Shown: positions 1-9,037, numbered from the stretch's first letter. The stretch: DNA of 64,000 nt from Hyphomonas sp. L-53-1-40 (GCF_000682775.1 NZ_AWFI01000015.1:1-64000), one strand, 5' to 3'. The notes: generated from the sequence alone by a model not told the origin. Translations and numbers: made by a program.

Positions 1-16
1 GAGGCGTTCCGAGATG

Positions 17-42
17 GACCCCTGCCTACCTACGCAGGGGTC
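17..42. repeat. Perfect 9-bp inverted repeat (hairpin)
   Basis: Arms GACCCCTGC (17-25) and GCAGGGGTC (34-42) are exact reverse complements around an 8-base centre. No T-run follows on either strand, so a simple intrinsic terminator is unlikely. It sits next to a second, longer inverted repeat, and the pair looks like an extragenic repetitive element. Confidence 0.7.
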
Positions 43-82
43 ATCGGGGGAGGAGTGGTCTCTCTGCGACGAACCGTATCCT

Positions 83-139
83 CGGCGCATGCCGGGGTCT
101 CCTGCTGAAGCCTGCCGGACGAGACTCCGGCATGCGCCG
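83..139. repeat. 19-bp imperfect inverted repeat (hairpin)
   Basis: Positions 83-101 pair with 121-139. All 19 positions pair except one G/T (96 with 126), which is still a wobble pair in RNA. The loop is 19 bases. The size and near-perfection suggest a palindromic repeat unit or a small folded RNA rather than chance. There is no U-tract after it. Confidence 0.7.
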
Positions 140-321
140 GAGAAGTGGGGGAGGGGACGAGCGAAGCGCGCAGCAGATCCTGCTTCACATGAGTCCGAGC
201 GTGGCATGGAAAGCACATACGCGGCAAGTTTGTGCGAGTGAATGTCAAATGCAGGTTGTTTTGGGGCGTGGCATCCTCTTAAAGACCCGCAACTCATTCT
301 CAATATCAACAGGTATCCCTC

Positions 322-2544
322 ATGCCGTTTTCCCGTCTTTCCGTCCTGCTGGCCTCCAGCGCGCTCGTATCCCTGTCATCTTATGCTGACAATGCCACCG
401 AGCCGGGTGAGCAGAACCCGTACCGGATGTTGTCGACGATTGTCGTGACAGGCTCGACGGATGCAGTGGACGAAGTGGCCGGGTCTGTCTCCTTCCTGAC
501 GGATGCTGACCTGTCGGCGCAGGCCCAGAGCGATATCCAACGCGTGCTGCGCGTCGTGCCGGGCGTGAACATCCAGGAAGAAGACGGCTATGGCCTGCGG
601 CCGAATATCGGCCTGCGCGGGTCGGGTTCAGATCGCTCGTCCCGTATCGTGCTGATGGAAGACGGCGTGCCGATCTCGCCGGCGCCCTACGCCTCGCCGT
701 CCGCCTATTATTTCCCGACCACAGCGCGGATGAGCGCCGTGGAAGTGACCAAGGGGCCCGCCGCGATCCTGTATGGTCCGCGCACGACGGGCGGCGCGCT
801 GAACCTGTTCTCGACGCCAGTGCCGGAAGAGACGTCCGGATTTGCGCAGGCATTCTTTGGCACCAATGATCGCCAGCGGGTCCACGCCTGGACGGGCGGA
901 CGTGCGGAGGTCGGCGCAGGCTGGAAACTTGGCGGCCTGATCGAAGTGTTCACCGACGAGACTGACGGGTTCAAGGAGCTGGACAATGGCGGCCCGACGG
1001 GCTTCGACGCTGATGATCTGATGCTGAAAGTCGGCGCGTACAAGGATGACGGCCCGATGCCGCAAAGCGTCGAGCTGAAATACCAGACGCGCGAAGAGAC
1101 CTCCAACGAGACCTATTTCGGCCTGACGCTGGAAGATTTCGAGGCCAACCCCTATCGCCGCTATGATGCGAGCGCGGATGATGAGTTCCGGGGCGAGAAT
1201 GAGCTGTTCCAGCTGACCCACAAGATCGAATTCTCGCCAACGCTGAACCTGACGACAATTGCCTATCATCATGATTTTGCCCGCAACTGGTACAAGCTGC
1301 AGGGCATCAGCGCAGACGGTACGGGCGCGAGCGGCGATACGGGCATTTCCTCCGTGCTCGCCGACCCGGTGACCTATTCGGCCGAGTACAGCCTGGCGAC
1401 TGGCGCAACCGGTCTCGACGATTCCATCGTCTACCGCGCCAACCGCCGCGCTTATTACAGCGAAGGCCTGCAAACCACGCTCAACTGGCAGACCGCGTTT
1501 GGCGGCCTCGACCATGATGTCACTGTCGGTATCCGCGTGCATGAGGACGAGGAAGACCGGTTCCAGGAAGAGGATGCCTATCGTCTTGAAGGTGGACGCC
1601 TGATCCTGACCAGTGCGGGCGCGGCGGGCAGCAATGCCAATCGCATCTCCAGCGGCGAAGCGGTTGCCCTGTTCCTGCAGGACCGGGTCAGCATCGGCAA
1701 GCTGACCGTGACCGGCGGCGCGCGCTTTGAGGATTATGAGCTGACGCGCGAGGACTATTCAACGGCAGACCCGACCCGTGCGGCGGGGCCGACGCGCGTG
1801 CGGACCCTGGATGACCAGGTCGTTGTGCCTGGTCTAAGTGCGCTTTACGAACTCAATGAGGACGTGACTCTGCTGGCCGGTGTGCATCGCGGCTTTGCGA
1901 TTGCCAGCCCCGGCGCAATCGAGGCCGATGCCGAAGAGAGCGTGAACTGGGAAGCCGGCGGACGCTTCTCGAAAGAGGGCGTAGATGTCGAGGCGATTGC
2001 CTTCTTCAATGACTATTCAAACCTGCTCGGCACCTGCACCGCCTCGTCCGGTGGCAATTGCACGATCGGCGACCAGTTCGATGGCGGCGATGTGGACGTG
2101 ATGGGCCTTGAGCTGACGGCGAGCTGGGATGCGGCGGCGCTGTTCGACACATCGCTCTCACTGCCGGTCGGCCTCGTCTATACGTGGACGGATGCGGAAT
2201 TCCAGTCAGGCTTCGAGAGCAGCTATGAGCCGTGGGGCGATGTCGAGGCGGGCGACGAGCTGCCTTATGTCTCAGACCAGCAGATCACCCTGATGGCGGG
2301 CATCGAAGCCAGCCGCTGGGGCATGGATTTCTCCGCCAACCACGTCTCCGAAGCGCGTGCGCGCGCCGGGCAGGGCGCCATTTCGGCGGGCGAGCGGATC
2401 GATGCGCGCTGGCTGGTCGATGCGGCGGCCTGGGTCGACCTGACCGAAACGCTGCGTCTGCGCGTGAAAGCGGAAAACCTGTTCGACGAAACCTATGTCG
2501 CCTCCATCGACCCCGCGGGCCTGCGCCCGTCGGGCTTGAGGTGA
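322..2544 (+). CDS. TonB-dependent receptor (FecA-like), C-terminus frameshifted
   Basis: This is an outer-membrane, TonB-energised receptor of 740 residues, probably for a ferric siderophore or ferric citrate-like ligand. A signal peptide covers about residues 1-22, a plug domain follows at about 40-160 (with NIGLRGSGSDRSSRIVLMEDG), then a long beta-barrel. The C-terminus is odd. The reading frame ends at GLRPSGLR without the terminal aromatic residue that the BAM machinery usually recognises. The neighbouring frame runs VGLEVRF to a stop at 2550-2552, which is exactly what such a receptor should end with. A short segment therefore seems lost near 2528-2532. Ligand specificity cannot be told from sequence. 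It sits where truB often lies upstream of rpsO in related bacteria. Confidence 0.85.
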   Translation: MPFSRLSVLLASSALVSLSSYADNATEPGEQNPYRMLSTIVVTGSTDAVDEVAGSVSFLTDADLSAQAQSDIQRVLRVVPGVNIQEEDGYGLRPNIGLRGSGSDRSSRIVLMEDGVPISPAPYASPSAYYFPTTARMSAVEVTKGPAAILYGPRTTGGALNLFSTPVPEETSGFAQAFFGTNDRQRVHAWTGGRAEVGAGWKLGGLIEVFTDETDGFKELDNGGPTGFDADDLMLKVGAYKDDGPMPQSVELKYQTREETSNETYFGLTLEDFEANPYRRYDASADDEFRGENELFQLTHKIEFSPTLNLTTIAYHHDFARNWYKLQGISADGTGASGDTGISSVLADPVTYSAEYSLATGATGLDDSIVYRANRRAYYSEGLQTTLNWQTAFGGLDHDVTVGIRVHEDEEDRFQEEDAYRLEGGRLILTSAGAAGSNANRISSGEAVALFLQDRVSIGKLTVTGGARFEDYELTREDYSTADPTRAAGPTRVRTLDDQVVVPGLSALYELNEDVTLLAGVHRGFAIASPGAIEADAEESVNWEAGGRFSKEGVDVEAIAFFNDYSNLLGTCTASSGGNCTIGDQFDGGDVDVMGLELTASWDAAALFDTSLSLPVGLVYTWTDAEFQSGFESSYEPWGDVEAGDELPYVSDQQITLMAGIEASRWGMDFSANHVSEARARAGQGAISAGERIDARWLVDAAAWVDLTETLRLRVKAENLFDETYVASIDPAGLRPSGLR

Positions 2545-2582
2545 GATTCTAAGCACCGGCGCTTTTGCGCCAAACCTCACCT
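2539..2582 (+). terminator. Stem-loop overlapping the receptor stop codon
   Basis: AGGTGAG (2539-2545) pairs with CTCACCT (2576-2582), and a nested hairpin GGCGC-TTTT-GCGCC lies at 2558-2571. Together they form a compound stem-loop around the end of the receptor gene. The lack of a U-run makes a classical rho-independent terminator uncertain. It may instead protect the 3' end of the mRNA. Confidence 0.4.
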
Positions 2583-2765
2583 GAGGGCCTTTCATTTCGG
2601 GGGAAAATGAGCCATAAGCCGCCCCTTGTGGTGGGATATCGGGTCCTGACCCGGCTGGACGACATCCCGGCCGTGGCCTGAGGCCTCAGATACTCACCCA
2701 AAACCCCCGCCAATTCAGGCGCTTAGACAAAACCCGCCGCAAGGCGATTACAAGAAAGATACACG
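2583..2765 (+). promoter_or_regulatory. rpsO leader region
   Basis: This region leads into the S15 gene and probably holds its promoter. S15 is known to repress its own translation through structured leaders that differ between bacterial groups, so a leader structure is expected, but I cannot draw one with confidence. A 24-codon reading frame starts at 2607 behind GGGGGA and stops at 2679-2681. It could be a leader peptide or chance. Confidence 0.35.
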
Positions 2766-3035
2766 ATGTCGATTACCGCTGAGAAGAAGCAGGAACTGAT
2801 CGAAAAATTCGCCACAAAGCCTGGCGATACCGGTTCCCCAGAAGTGCAGGTCGCGATCCTGACCGAACGGATCAACAACCTCACCGACCACTTCAAGACG
2901 AACAAGAAAGACAACCACTCCCGCCGGGGCCTGCTGGCCATGGTCGCAACCCGCCGGAAGCTGCTTGACTACACCAAGCGCAAGGATGAGGCGCGCTACG
3001 CCAAACTCATCGAAGCCCTCGGCATTCGCCGCTAG
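2766..3035 (+). CDS. rpsO: 30S ribosomal protein S15
   Basis: This 89-residue protein has the standard length and the family's opening ([15 protein letters not shown]), followed by the conserved [17 protein letters not shown] segment and the [19 protein letters not shown] region that contacts 16S rRNA helices. S15 binds early in the assembly of the small-subunit platform. It is followed after 70 bases by pnp, the usual partner, with a hairpin between them. In many bacteria S15 regulates its own translation and RNA cleavage separates rpsO from pnp. Confidence 0.98.
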   Translation: MSITAEKKQELIEKFATKPGDTGSPEVQVAILTERINNLTDHFKTNKKDNHSRRGLLAMVATRRKLLDYTKRKDEARYAKLIEALGIRR

Positions 3036-3045
3036 GCACAAAATC

Positions 3046-3080
3046 AAGCCCGCCGGGCAATAGGGCCGCGGCGGGCTTTT
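3046..3080 (+). terminator. Hairpin between rpsO and pnp
   Basis: AAGCCCGCCG (3046-3055) pairs exactly with CGGCGGGCTT (3069-3078), followed by a short T-run (3077-3080). It looks like an intrinsic terminator or partial attenuator after rpsO. In enterobacteria, RNase processing near the corresponding place controls pnp mRNA stability, so a processing site is also possible. Confidence 0.75.
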
Positions 3081-3106
3081 CGTATGTGAAAAAGAAAGAC
3101 ATTTTG

Positions 3107-5242
3107 ATGTTTGACAAGAAATCTGTGTCGCTGGAATGGGCCGGCCGCACGCTGACGATCGAAACGGGCCAGGTGGCCCGCCAAGCCGATGGCGCCGTCA
3201 TGGTGACCTATGGCGATACAAAAGTGCTCGCGACCGCATGTTTTGCGAAAAGCGCGAAGCCGGGCCAGGACTTCTTCCCCCTGACCGTCAACTACATGGA
3301 AAAATACTACGCATCGGGCCGCATCCCAGGTGGCTTCTTCAAGCGTGAAGGCCGCCCGACCGAGAAAGAGACGCTGACGTCTCGCCTGATCGACCGCCCG
3401 ATCCGCCCGCTTTTCGTCAAAGGCTTCAAGAACGAAGTCCAGGTCGTGCTGACCGCGATGTCCTATGACCTAGAAAACGATCCGGACGTGATCGGCATGA
3501 TCGGTGCCTCTGCGGCGCTTGTCCTGTCCGGCGCGCCCTTCATGGGCCCGATCGGCGCAGCGCGCGTGGGCTACAAGGATGGTGAGTACATCATCAACCC
3601 GACGATCGAAGAACTCGAAGAGTCCGAACTGGACCTCGTCATGGCCGGCACCGCCGACGCCGTGATGATGGTGGAATCGGAAGCTTATGAACTGTCCGAA
3701 GAAGTCATGCTCGGCGCTGTCATGGCGGGTCATGAATCGATCCAGCCTGTGATCGATGCGATCATCGACCTGGCCGAACAGGCCGCCAAGGAACCGTTCG
3801 ACTTCGAAGCCGAAGATCACTCGGCCGAACTGGAAAAAATCCAGAAACTGGTCGGTGCAGATCTTTCCGCCGCCTACTCGATGACCGAGAAGCTGGAGCG
3901 TCAGGCCGCTGTGGGCGAAGCCCGCGAAAAGGCCAAGGCTGCGCTCGTCGGCACCGAAGAAGAGCCGGGCGAAATGTCTGGCGAGACGTTCAAGTCTGCC
4001 TTCAAGGAAGCCGAAGCAAGCGTTGTTCGCGGCGACATCCTGAAAACTGGCAAGCGCATCGATGGCCGTTCGCTGGATCAGGTTCGCCCGATCGAGGCAA
4101 TCGCCAGCTTCCTGCCGCGCACGCACGGTTCCTCGCTGTTCACCCGTGGTGAAACGCAGGCGATCTGTGTGGCCACGCTCGGCACCAGCGATGATGAGCA
4201 GTTCATCGACGGCCTTGATGGCACGTCGAAGTCCAAATTCATGCTGCACTACAACTTCCCGCCATATTCGGTGGGCGAAACCGGTCGCATGGGCGGTACC
4301 AACCGCCGCGAGACCGGCCACGGCAAGCTCGCCTGGCGCGCGCTGCAGGCTGTTCTGCCAAAGCATGAAGAGTTTCCGTACACGATCCGCCTCGTTTCCG
4401 AGATCACCGAGTCCAACGGCTCGTCCTCGATGGCAACGGTTTGCGGTTGTTCCCTCGCCATGATGGATGCCGGCGTGCCGGTGACCCGTCCTGTGTCGGG
4501 CATCGCAATGGGCCTGATCAAGGAAGCTGACGGCGTGGCGGTTCTCTCCGACATTCTCGGCGACGAAGATCATCTCGGCGACATGGATTTCAAAGTGGCC
4601 GGTACCGAAAAAGGCCTGACGTCCCTGCAAATGGACATCAAGATTGCCGGTATCACCAAGGAAATCATGCACACAGCTCTGGAGCAGGCCAAGGGTGGGC
4701 GCATGCACATCCTGGGTGAGATGGGCAAAGCGCTGGATACGTCCCGCGACAGCCTGTCGGAAAACGCTCCACAGATGGAAATCGTCAAAGTGCCAACCGA
4801 CAAGATCCGTGACGTGATCGGGTCTGGCGGCAAGGTCATCCGCGGCATCGTGGAAGAGTCCGGCGCCAAGGTGAACATTGATGATGATGGTACGGTGCAG
4901 GTCTCTGCGCTGGACAAGGAATCCATCAACAAGGCGCTGAAGATGATCAAGGAGATCGTCGCAGAGCCGGAAATCGGCGAGATCTACGAAGGCAAGGTCG
5001 TTGGCTTGAAAGACTTCGGTATCTTCGTGAACTTCTTTGGTCCGAAGGACGGCCTTGTGCACGTGTCGCAAATGGCGAACGAGCGCGTGAACCATCCGAA
5101 AGACCTCGTCAAAGAAGGCGACACGGTCTGGGTCAAGCTGATGGGCTTCGATGATCGCGGCAAAGTGCGCCTGTCCATGAAAGTGGTCGACCAGACCACC
5201 GGCAAGGAACTTGCCAAGGACGAGGGCGGCGAAGAGGAATAG
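3107..5242 (+). CDS. pnp: Polyribonucleotide nucleotidyltransferase (PNPase)
   Basis: This 711-residue protein is a phosphorolytic 3'-5' exoribonuclease and a degradosome component. The order is classical: a first RNase PH-like domain (about 10-140), an all-alpha linker, a second catalytic RNase PH domain (about 315-540, with [20 protein letters not shown] near 481), a KH domain ([10 protein letters not shown] near 570) and an S1 domain (from about 622). I chose the ATG at 3107, which gives the usual [11 protein letters not shown] start. A GTG at 3086 in the same frame would add seven residues not typical of the family. A bidirectional-looking terminator follows at 5271. Confidence 0.98.
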   Translation: MFDKKSVSLEWAGRTLTIETGQVARQADGAVMVTYGDTKVLATACFAKSAKPGQDFFPLTVNYMEKYYASGRIPGGFFKREGRPTEKETLTSRLIDRPIRPLFVKGFKNEVQVVLTAMSYDLENDPDVIGMIGASAALVLSGAPFMGPIGAARVGYKDGEYIINPTIEELEESELDLVMAGTADAVMMVESEAYELSEEVMLGAVMAGHESIQPVIDAIIDLAEQAAKEPFDFEAEDHSAELEKIQKLVGADLSAAYSMTEKLERQAAVGEAREKAKAALVGTEEEPGEMSGETFKSAFKEAEASVVRGDILKTGKRIDGRSLDQVRPIEAIASFLPRTHGSSLFTRGETQAICVATLGTSDDEQFIDGLDGTSKSKFMLHYNFPPYSVGETGRMGGTNRRETGHGKLAWRALQAVLPKHEEFPYTIRLVSEITESNGSSSMATVCGCSLAMMDAGVPVTRPVSGIAMGLIKEADGVAVLSDILGDEDHLGDMDFKVAGTEKGLTSLQMDIKIAGITKEIMHTALEQAKGGRMHILGEMGKALDTSRDSLSENAPQMEIVKVPTDKIRDVIGSGGKVIRGIVEESGAKVNIDDDGTVQVSALDKESINKALKMIKEIVAEPEIGEIYEGKVVGLKDFGIFVNFFGPKDGLVHVSQMANERVNHPKDLVKEGDTVWVKLMGFDDRGKVRLSMKVVDQTTGKELAKDEGGEEE

Positions 5243-5270
5243 GATTTCCTTTTCCTGTAACAGGATACGA

Positions 5271-5298
5271 AAGGCCGCTCTCCGGAGCGGCCTTTTTT
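5271..5298 (+). terminator. Intrinsic terminator of pnp
   Basis: AAGGCCGCTC (5271-5280) pairs perfectly with GAGCGGCCTT (5285-5294) across a TCCG loop, followed by a T-run (5293-5298). The converging gene on the other strand stops at 5297, so the same hairpin may serve both directions. Confidence 0.93.
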
Positions 5299-5983
5299 AT
5301 TTTTGATCATACTTGGATGTTCTGCGCAGGCCTTTCCAGAACAACAGTCCGATCATCCAGAATTCGCCAATTGTTGGTGGAATCGTGAGTAATCCGATCC
5401 AAGCGCCTGCGTGCGGTGCGAGCACTGCGATAAACACGCTCGCGACATAGCCAATTCCGCCAAGGATAAGTATCCAGCCTAGCGGGCGAGGGCCGAAGCG
5501 CCCCTTCAGGACGATCCAACCCATTGGGATCAACCAGAGCCCAAAGAAGATGGCGCCTGCGGCCCAGAAGTGGTGACTGGTCAGAACAAACAGATGGCTG
5601 ATTGCCGGATCGGCGCTGCTGTGTCCCAAGGCTGTGTCGAGCGCCGCGCGCAACATCACCGAGCTGGCGAGCGTCGCGATCGCATTGACCATGCCGAAGA
5701 GTGCCACAACGCTCGCGGCATGCCGGTCGATGTGACTGAACAGTTTGGCGAACCATACCGCCGTCAACGCCTGGAAGATGGCGGACCCAAGCTCCAGCGC
5801 GATCCCGACGCGGGCAAGACCTTCCTGCCCGGTCAGATTGGCGAGCGTTTGAACAGGATCATCTTCCGCAAAAAGCTGAGGTCGAACCGCCATGAAAACG
5901 GCGCCGCCGGTCAAACCGAGGCCCAGGTAAAACAGGCCAGTGAGGCATGCATCGCGTCGAAGGGAGGGGGGCAAGGCGGACAT
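5297..5983 (-). CDS. DUF4386 family integral membrane protein
   Basis: This 228-residue polytopic membrane protein has about six hydrophobic segments. It matches the DUF4386 family (RDACLTGLFYLGLGLTGGA near the N-terminus, HLFVLTSHHFWAAGAIFFG in the middle, GWILILGGIGYV later). The family's function is unknown. It is divergent from a TetR-type regulator at 6099, and a perfect 13-bp palindrome lies just upstream of its start. That is a typical arrangement for a regulator that represses both itself and a membrane protein gene. Confidence 0.8.
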   Translation of the reverse strand: MSALPPSLRRDACLTGLFYLGLGLTGGAVFMAVRPQLFAEDDPVQTLANLTGQEGLARVGIALELGSAIFQALTAVWFAKLFSHIDRHAASVVALFGMVNAIATLASSVMLRAALDTALGHSSADPAISHLFVLTSHHFWAAGAIFFGLWLIPMGWIVLKGRFGPRPLGWILILGGIGYVASVFIAVLAPHAGAWIGLLTIPPTIGEFWMIGLLFWKGLRRTSKYDQK

Positions 5984-5995
5984 ATTTGTTTAAAC

Positions 5996-6008
5996 CTTAC
6001 AATGTAAG
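5996..6008. promoter_or_regulatory. Palindromic operator between DUF4386 gene and tetR
   Basis: CTTACAATGTAAG is a perfect palindrome around a central base. It lies 13 bases before the start of the minus-strand DUF4386 gene and 90 bases before the TetR gene start. Its length and position fit binding by the adjacent TetR dimer. Binding is inferred from layout only. Confidence 0.7.
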
Positions 6009-6098
6009 TCTAGGCCATGTGCTACCATGCAGTGCAAGAGTCTTGCAAGCGCCATCGCCACAAAGGCAAATGGATCCCGAAAGGAGACATGGCTGGCA

Positions 6099-6776
6099 AT
6101 GAGTACACGGAAGCCTTTGACGCACACGCGCGTGCTTGATGCCGCGATGACATTGGTTGATCGCGAGGGCCTGCAAAGTCTGAGCATGCGGCGCCTCGGC
6201 AAAGAGTTGGGCGTCGAAGCGATGTCCCTGTATCACCATCTTCCAGGCAAGGAAGGCCTGCTTGATGGACTCGCCGAGGCGCTGGCAAATGAGATCACGT
6301 CCGCCGTTGACGAGCGTCCGGCATCATGCATGGCAGACTGGAAATCGGACCTGCGCAGCAGATGTCTGGCCGCTCGCACGGTGGTGATGCGTCACCCATG
6401 GACGCCTGCGCTTTTTGCGGCGCGGCAGTCCATACCACCGTCCATGTACCTCTATGTGGATCAGGTGATTGCATTGTTTGTGGACAATGGCTTCAGCTAT
6501 CAAACGGCCCATCGTGCATTGCACGCGATCGGAAGTCTGATGTTTGGCTTTGCGCAGGAATTGTTCAGTCCGCCGGTGTCGGGTGGAAACCTGGACACAC
6601 AAAAGACGCAGGCGGAGTTTGAGGAGATGGCAGAAAATCTGCCCTACCTCTCGGCCATGGTAGCGTCCGAGATGCATCAATCCGACGAGCCGGCCATGGG
6701 GTGGTGCGACAGCCAGACAGAGTTCGAATTCACCCTTGATCTGTTGCTGGATGGACTTGAGCGCCTCCGTGACTAG
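6099..6776 (+). CDS. TetR/AcrR family transcriptional regulator
   Basis: This 225-residue regulator has an N-terminal helix-turn-helix domain (about residues 8-55, with AAMTLVDREGLQSLSMRRLG then LGVEAMSLYHHLPGKEGLL), followed by a tetracycline-repressor-type C-terminal ligand domain. I chose the ATG at 6099, placed 11 bases after AAGGAGA (6081-6087). An upstream in-frame ATG at 6027 would add 24 residues of non-family sequence, and would start close to the operator. It probably represses the divergent DUF4386 gene and itself through the palindrome at 5996-6008. The inducer is unknown. Confidence 0.88.
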   Translation: MSTRKPLTHTRVLDAAMTLVDREGLQSLSMRRLGKELGVEAMSLYHHLPGKEGLLDGLAEALANEITSAVDERPASCMADWKSDLRSRCLAARTVVMRHPWTPALFAARQSIPPSMYLYVDQVIALFVDNGFSYQTAHRALHAIGSLMFGFAQELFSPPVSGGNLDTQKTQAEFEEMAENLPYLSAMVASEMHQSDEPAMGWCDSQTEFEFTLDLLLDGLERLRD

Positions 6777-6787
6777 GGTCGCACAAA

Positions 6788-8179
6788 CTACCCATCCTCC
6801 GTCAGCGCCTTGCGTACAGCCGCAATTGTTCGCGCGACATCCCCCTCATTCGTCCGCCAGCTGACGACGCTAACGCGCATAACGCGTTGACCCTGCCATG
6901 TCGTGCCGGAGAAAAAAGCTTTACCTTTTTCGTTCACCCGGCGAATGATCTCGTCGGTGAACGCATCATTCTCTTCCGCACTCGCGCCTTCGTGTTCAAA
7001 CCGCACAAGACCCTGATTGAGTATCGGGTCATTCAGGGCGCGAGCGTTCGGCAGGGCGCCGATCCCATTCACAATTTCAGCGCAATACGCACAAGAGCGG
7101 TCAACAAGGTCGGCGACGCCCTGACGGCCAAGTTCCTGAAGTGCGGCATAAACAGGCACGGAGCGGGCCCGGCGGGAGAGTTCGAGGTTCCAATCCGTTG
7201 GATCACGCACGTCCTGACTGGGGGAGAGATAAGCCGCACTGAGTGACAGGGCGGCGCGGTGCGCCTCTGAATCGCGGACAATGGCAAAGCCGCAATCATA
7301 AGGTACGTTCAGCCACTTGTGACCGTCGGTTGCCCAGCTGTCAGCGAAGTCGATGCCGTCTGTGAGGTGTTTGAGGCGGTCGCTCGTGCGGGCGAACAGG
7401 CCGAACGCGCCGTCGACATGCACCCATGCGCCAGCGGCCTGGGCCATCGGAATCAATGTACGGAAATCATCGAATGTGCCGACATTCAGGTCTGCCGCGT
7501 TCAGGCATACAATTTTTGGGCCCTCCCATTCGGCAAGATGGCGGGCAAGGTCATCTGCGCGCATGTCGCCCATGGGGTTGATGGCGACATCTGTCATGGA
7601 TGCCTGTCCAAGACCGAGGTGGCGAATAGCGCTGTCGAGGGAGCGGTGCCTGTTTTCACTGGTCAGGATGCGGATACGCGGTGCGCCGAACAAGCCGTCG
7701 TTTTCTGCATTCCATCCGGCCTTTTGCAACACGCCATGCCGTGCCGCTGCCAGCGCGGTCACGTGCGCCATCTGGCACCCGGTGGTGAACGCGAAGGAGG
7801 ATGTCTGCGGCAGGTCGAACAGTTGCTTCAGCCACTCACCAGCAATCTCTTCAATCATGCTTGCGGCGGGTGCAACGGTGAACATACCCGCATTCTGGTC
7901 CCAGGCCGACACCAGCCAGTCGGCAGCAAGTGCCGAAGGAAGTGATCCTGCCATCACCCAACCAAAGAATCGTCCCCCGGCATTGGCATGCAGGCCGGGC
8001 TCGGCGTGCGTGGCAAGGTCGTCGATAATGGCGGCGGCGTCTCGCCCGGTTTCCGGTAGCGGGCCAGACAGGGCGGCGCGAAGGTCGCGCGCGGTGGCCG
8101 TGGCGCCTACGGGCCGATCAGGCAGGCTGTCCAGCCAGCGGCGGGCATGGAATGTGGCGCGGTCGAGTGGATCAGTCAT
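6788..8179 (-). CDS. Pyridoxal-phosphate-dependent decarboxylase (group II)
   Basis: This 463-residue fold-type I PLP enzyme resembles aromatic-L-amino-acid and glutamate decarboxylases. The cofactor lysine lies in SWATDGHKWLNVPYDCG, and the upstream segments AAGAWVHVDGAFG (the Asp binding the PLP pyridine ring) and FTTGCQMAHVTAL are typical. I took the ATG at 8179 (MTDPLDRATFHARRWL). A longer frame upstream would add 43 residues of low-complexity sequence that overlaps the divergent uridine kinase start. The substrate cannot be read from sequence. Related bacterial enzymes act on aromatic amino acids, and some have aldehyde synthase activity. Confidence 0.85.
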   Translation of the reverse strand: MTDPLDRATFHARRWLDSLPDRPVGATATARDLRAALSGPLPETGRDAAAIIDDLATHAEPGLHANAGGRFFGWVMAGSLPSALAADWLVSAWDQNAGMFTVAPAASMIEEIAGEWLKQLFDLPQTSSFAFTTGCQMAHVTALAAARHGVLQKAGWNAENDGLFGAPRIRILTSENRHRSLDSAIRHLGLGQASMTDVAINPMGDMRADDLARHLAEWEGPKIVCLNAADLNVGTFDDFRTLIPMAQAAGAWVHVDGAFGLFARTSDRLKHLTDGIDFADSWATDGHKWLNVPYDCGFAIVRDSEAHRAALSLSAAYLSPSQDVRDPTDWNLELSRRARSVPVYAALQELGRQGVADLVDRSCAYCAEIVNGIGALPNARALNDPILNQGLVRFEHEGASAEENDAFTDEIIRRVNEKGKAFFSGTTWQGQRVMRVSVVSWRTNEGDVARTIAAVRKALTEDG

Positions 8180-8287
8180 GGCGAATTTCCCCAGCGGGCA
8201 TCTAACGGGACTGTGCGTGGCAAAGGAAGTGCGGCGGCGGCCTTTTTTCGTTGAAGCCAGCCGGGGTTTGCCGTTACACCCAGAGCC

Positions 8288-8977
8288 ATGATGACAAAGC
8301 GCAAGCAATTCCTCGTCGCCATGTCCGGTGGCTCCGGATCTGGCAAGTCAACGCTGGCCGAAGCCCTGCTGGAACATTTGCCTGAGGGGCAGGCGGTCCT
8401 GTTTGGTGAGGATGCGTATTATTATCCGATGAGCCATTATGGCGAGCCGGAGAACAAAGAAGAATGGACGGCACTTGTTGCGGGCATCAATTATGATGCA
8501 CCTCGCTCGAAAGAAGCCGACCGGCTGGTCAAGGATTTGCGCGCGCTGAAAGCCGGCGAGACGATCCAGCAGCCAATCTATGATTATGAGCGCCATGACC
8601 GCAGCGAGAAGACACGCGAGATCAAGTCTGCACCGATCCTGATCCTGGAGGGCATCCATGCGCTGTCTTTCCCGAAAATCAGTTCCCTGATTGATCTGTC
8701 GGTCTATGTGGACACGCCAGACGATCTGCGCCTCGCACGGCGAATTCGCCGGGACGTGACCGAGCGCGGTCGCTCGCTGGAAAGTGTACTTCAGCAATAT
8801 CTTGGCACGGTTCGCGCGGCGCATTACCAATGGACCTATCCGGCCAAATTCGAGGCCGACCTCGTGATTGCCGATGAAGGCCTGCCGGCCTATGGCAATG
8901 TGCGCCCGACCGAAGAAGCCATCGAACGCATGATCGCACCGGTGCTGGCGCGTCTGCAGAATTGCGGCGCGATCTGA
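8288..8977 (+). CDS. udk: Uridine kinase family protein
   Basis: This 229-residue P-loop kinase has GGSGSGKS at residues 14-21 and the family segments FGEDAYYYPMSHY, PIYDYERHDRSEKT and ILEGIHALSFPKI. It should phosphorylate uridine or cytidine to the monophosphate in pyrimidine salvage. Phosphoribulokinase is a related fold but usually longer. Two adjacent ATGs (8288, 8291) are possible starts. It is divergent from the PLP decarboxylase with about 108 bases between starts. Confidence 0.88.
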   Translation: MMTKRKQFLVAMSGGSGSGKSTLAEALLEHLPEGQAVLFGEDAYYYPMSHYGEPENKEEWTALVAGINYDAPRSKEADRLVKDLRALKAGETIQQPIYDYERHDRSEKTREIKSAPILILEGIHALSFPKISSLIDLSVYVDTPDDLRLARRIRRDVTERGRSLESVLQQYLGTVRAAHYQWTYPAKFEADLVIADEGLPAYGNVRPTEEAIERMIAPVLARLQNCGAI

Positions 8978-9037
8978 CCCGTTTCCGGTTCGGGGCCAGT
9001 CTGGTATGACCAGCCTGCATCGGAACAGGAGACCGTC

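Larger units (their letters stand above)
1..321. other. Intergenic region upstream of the first TonB receptor
   Basis: I see no convincing gene in this stretch. Its first 140 bases hold two strong inverted repeats, annotated separately. The following text around 150-200 is purine-rich and low in coding character. I recall similar wording from dispersed extragenic repeats in related alphaproteobacteria, but cannot check this. The last 100 bases presumably hold the promoter of the receptor gene at 322, but I cannot pick convincing -35/-10 boxes. The upstream gene lies outside the window. Confidence 0.5.

Noticed and set aside
2558..2571. GGCGCTTTTGCGCC, also seen nearly identical at 52500-52513, as a repeat family
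   Set aside because: It is too short and simple to claim more than two small hairpins.
3470..5095. Long minus-strand open frame antisense to pnp
   Set aside because: It is a high-GC shadow of the codon pattern of pnp and its translation matches no family. The same holds for the long frames opposite rpsA (46226-48106) and opposite the protease gene (53047-54036).
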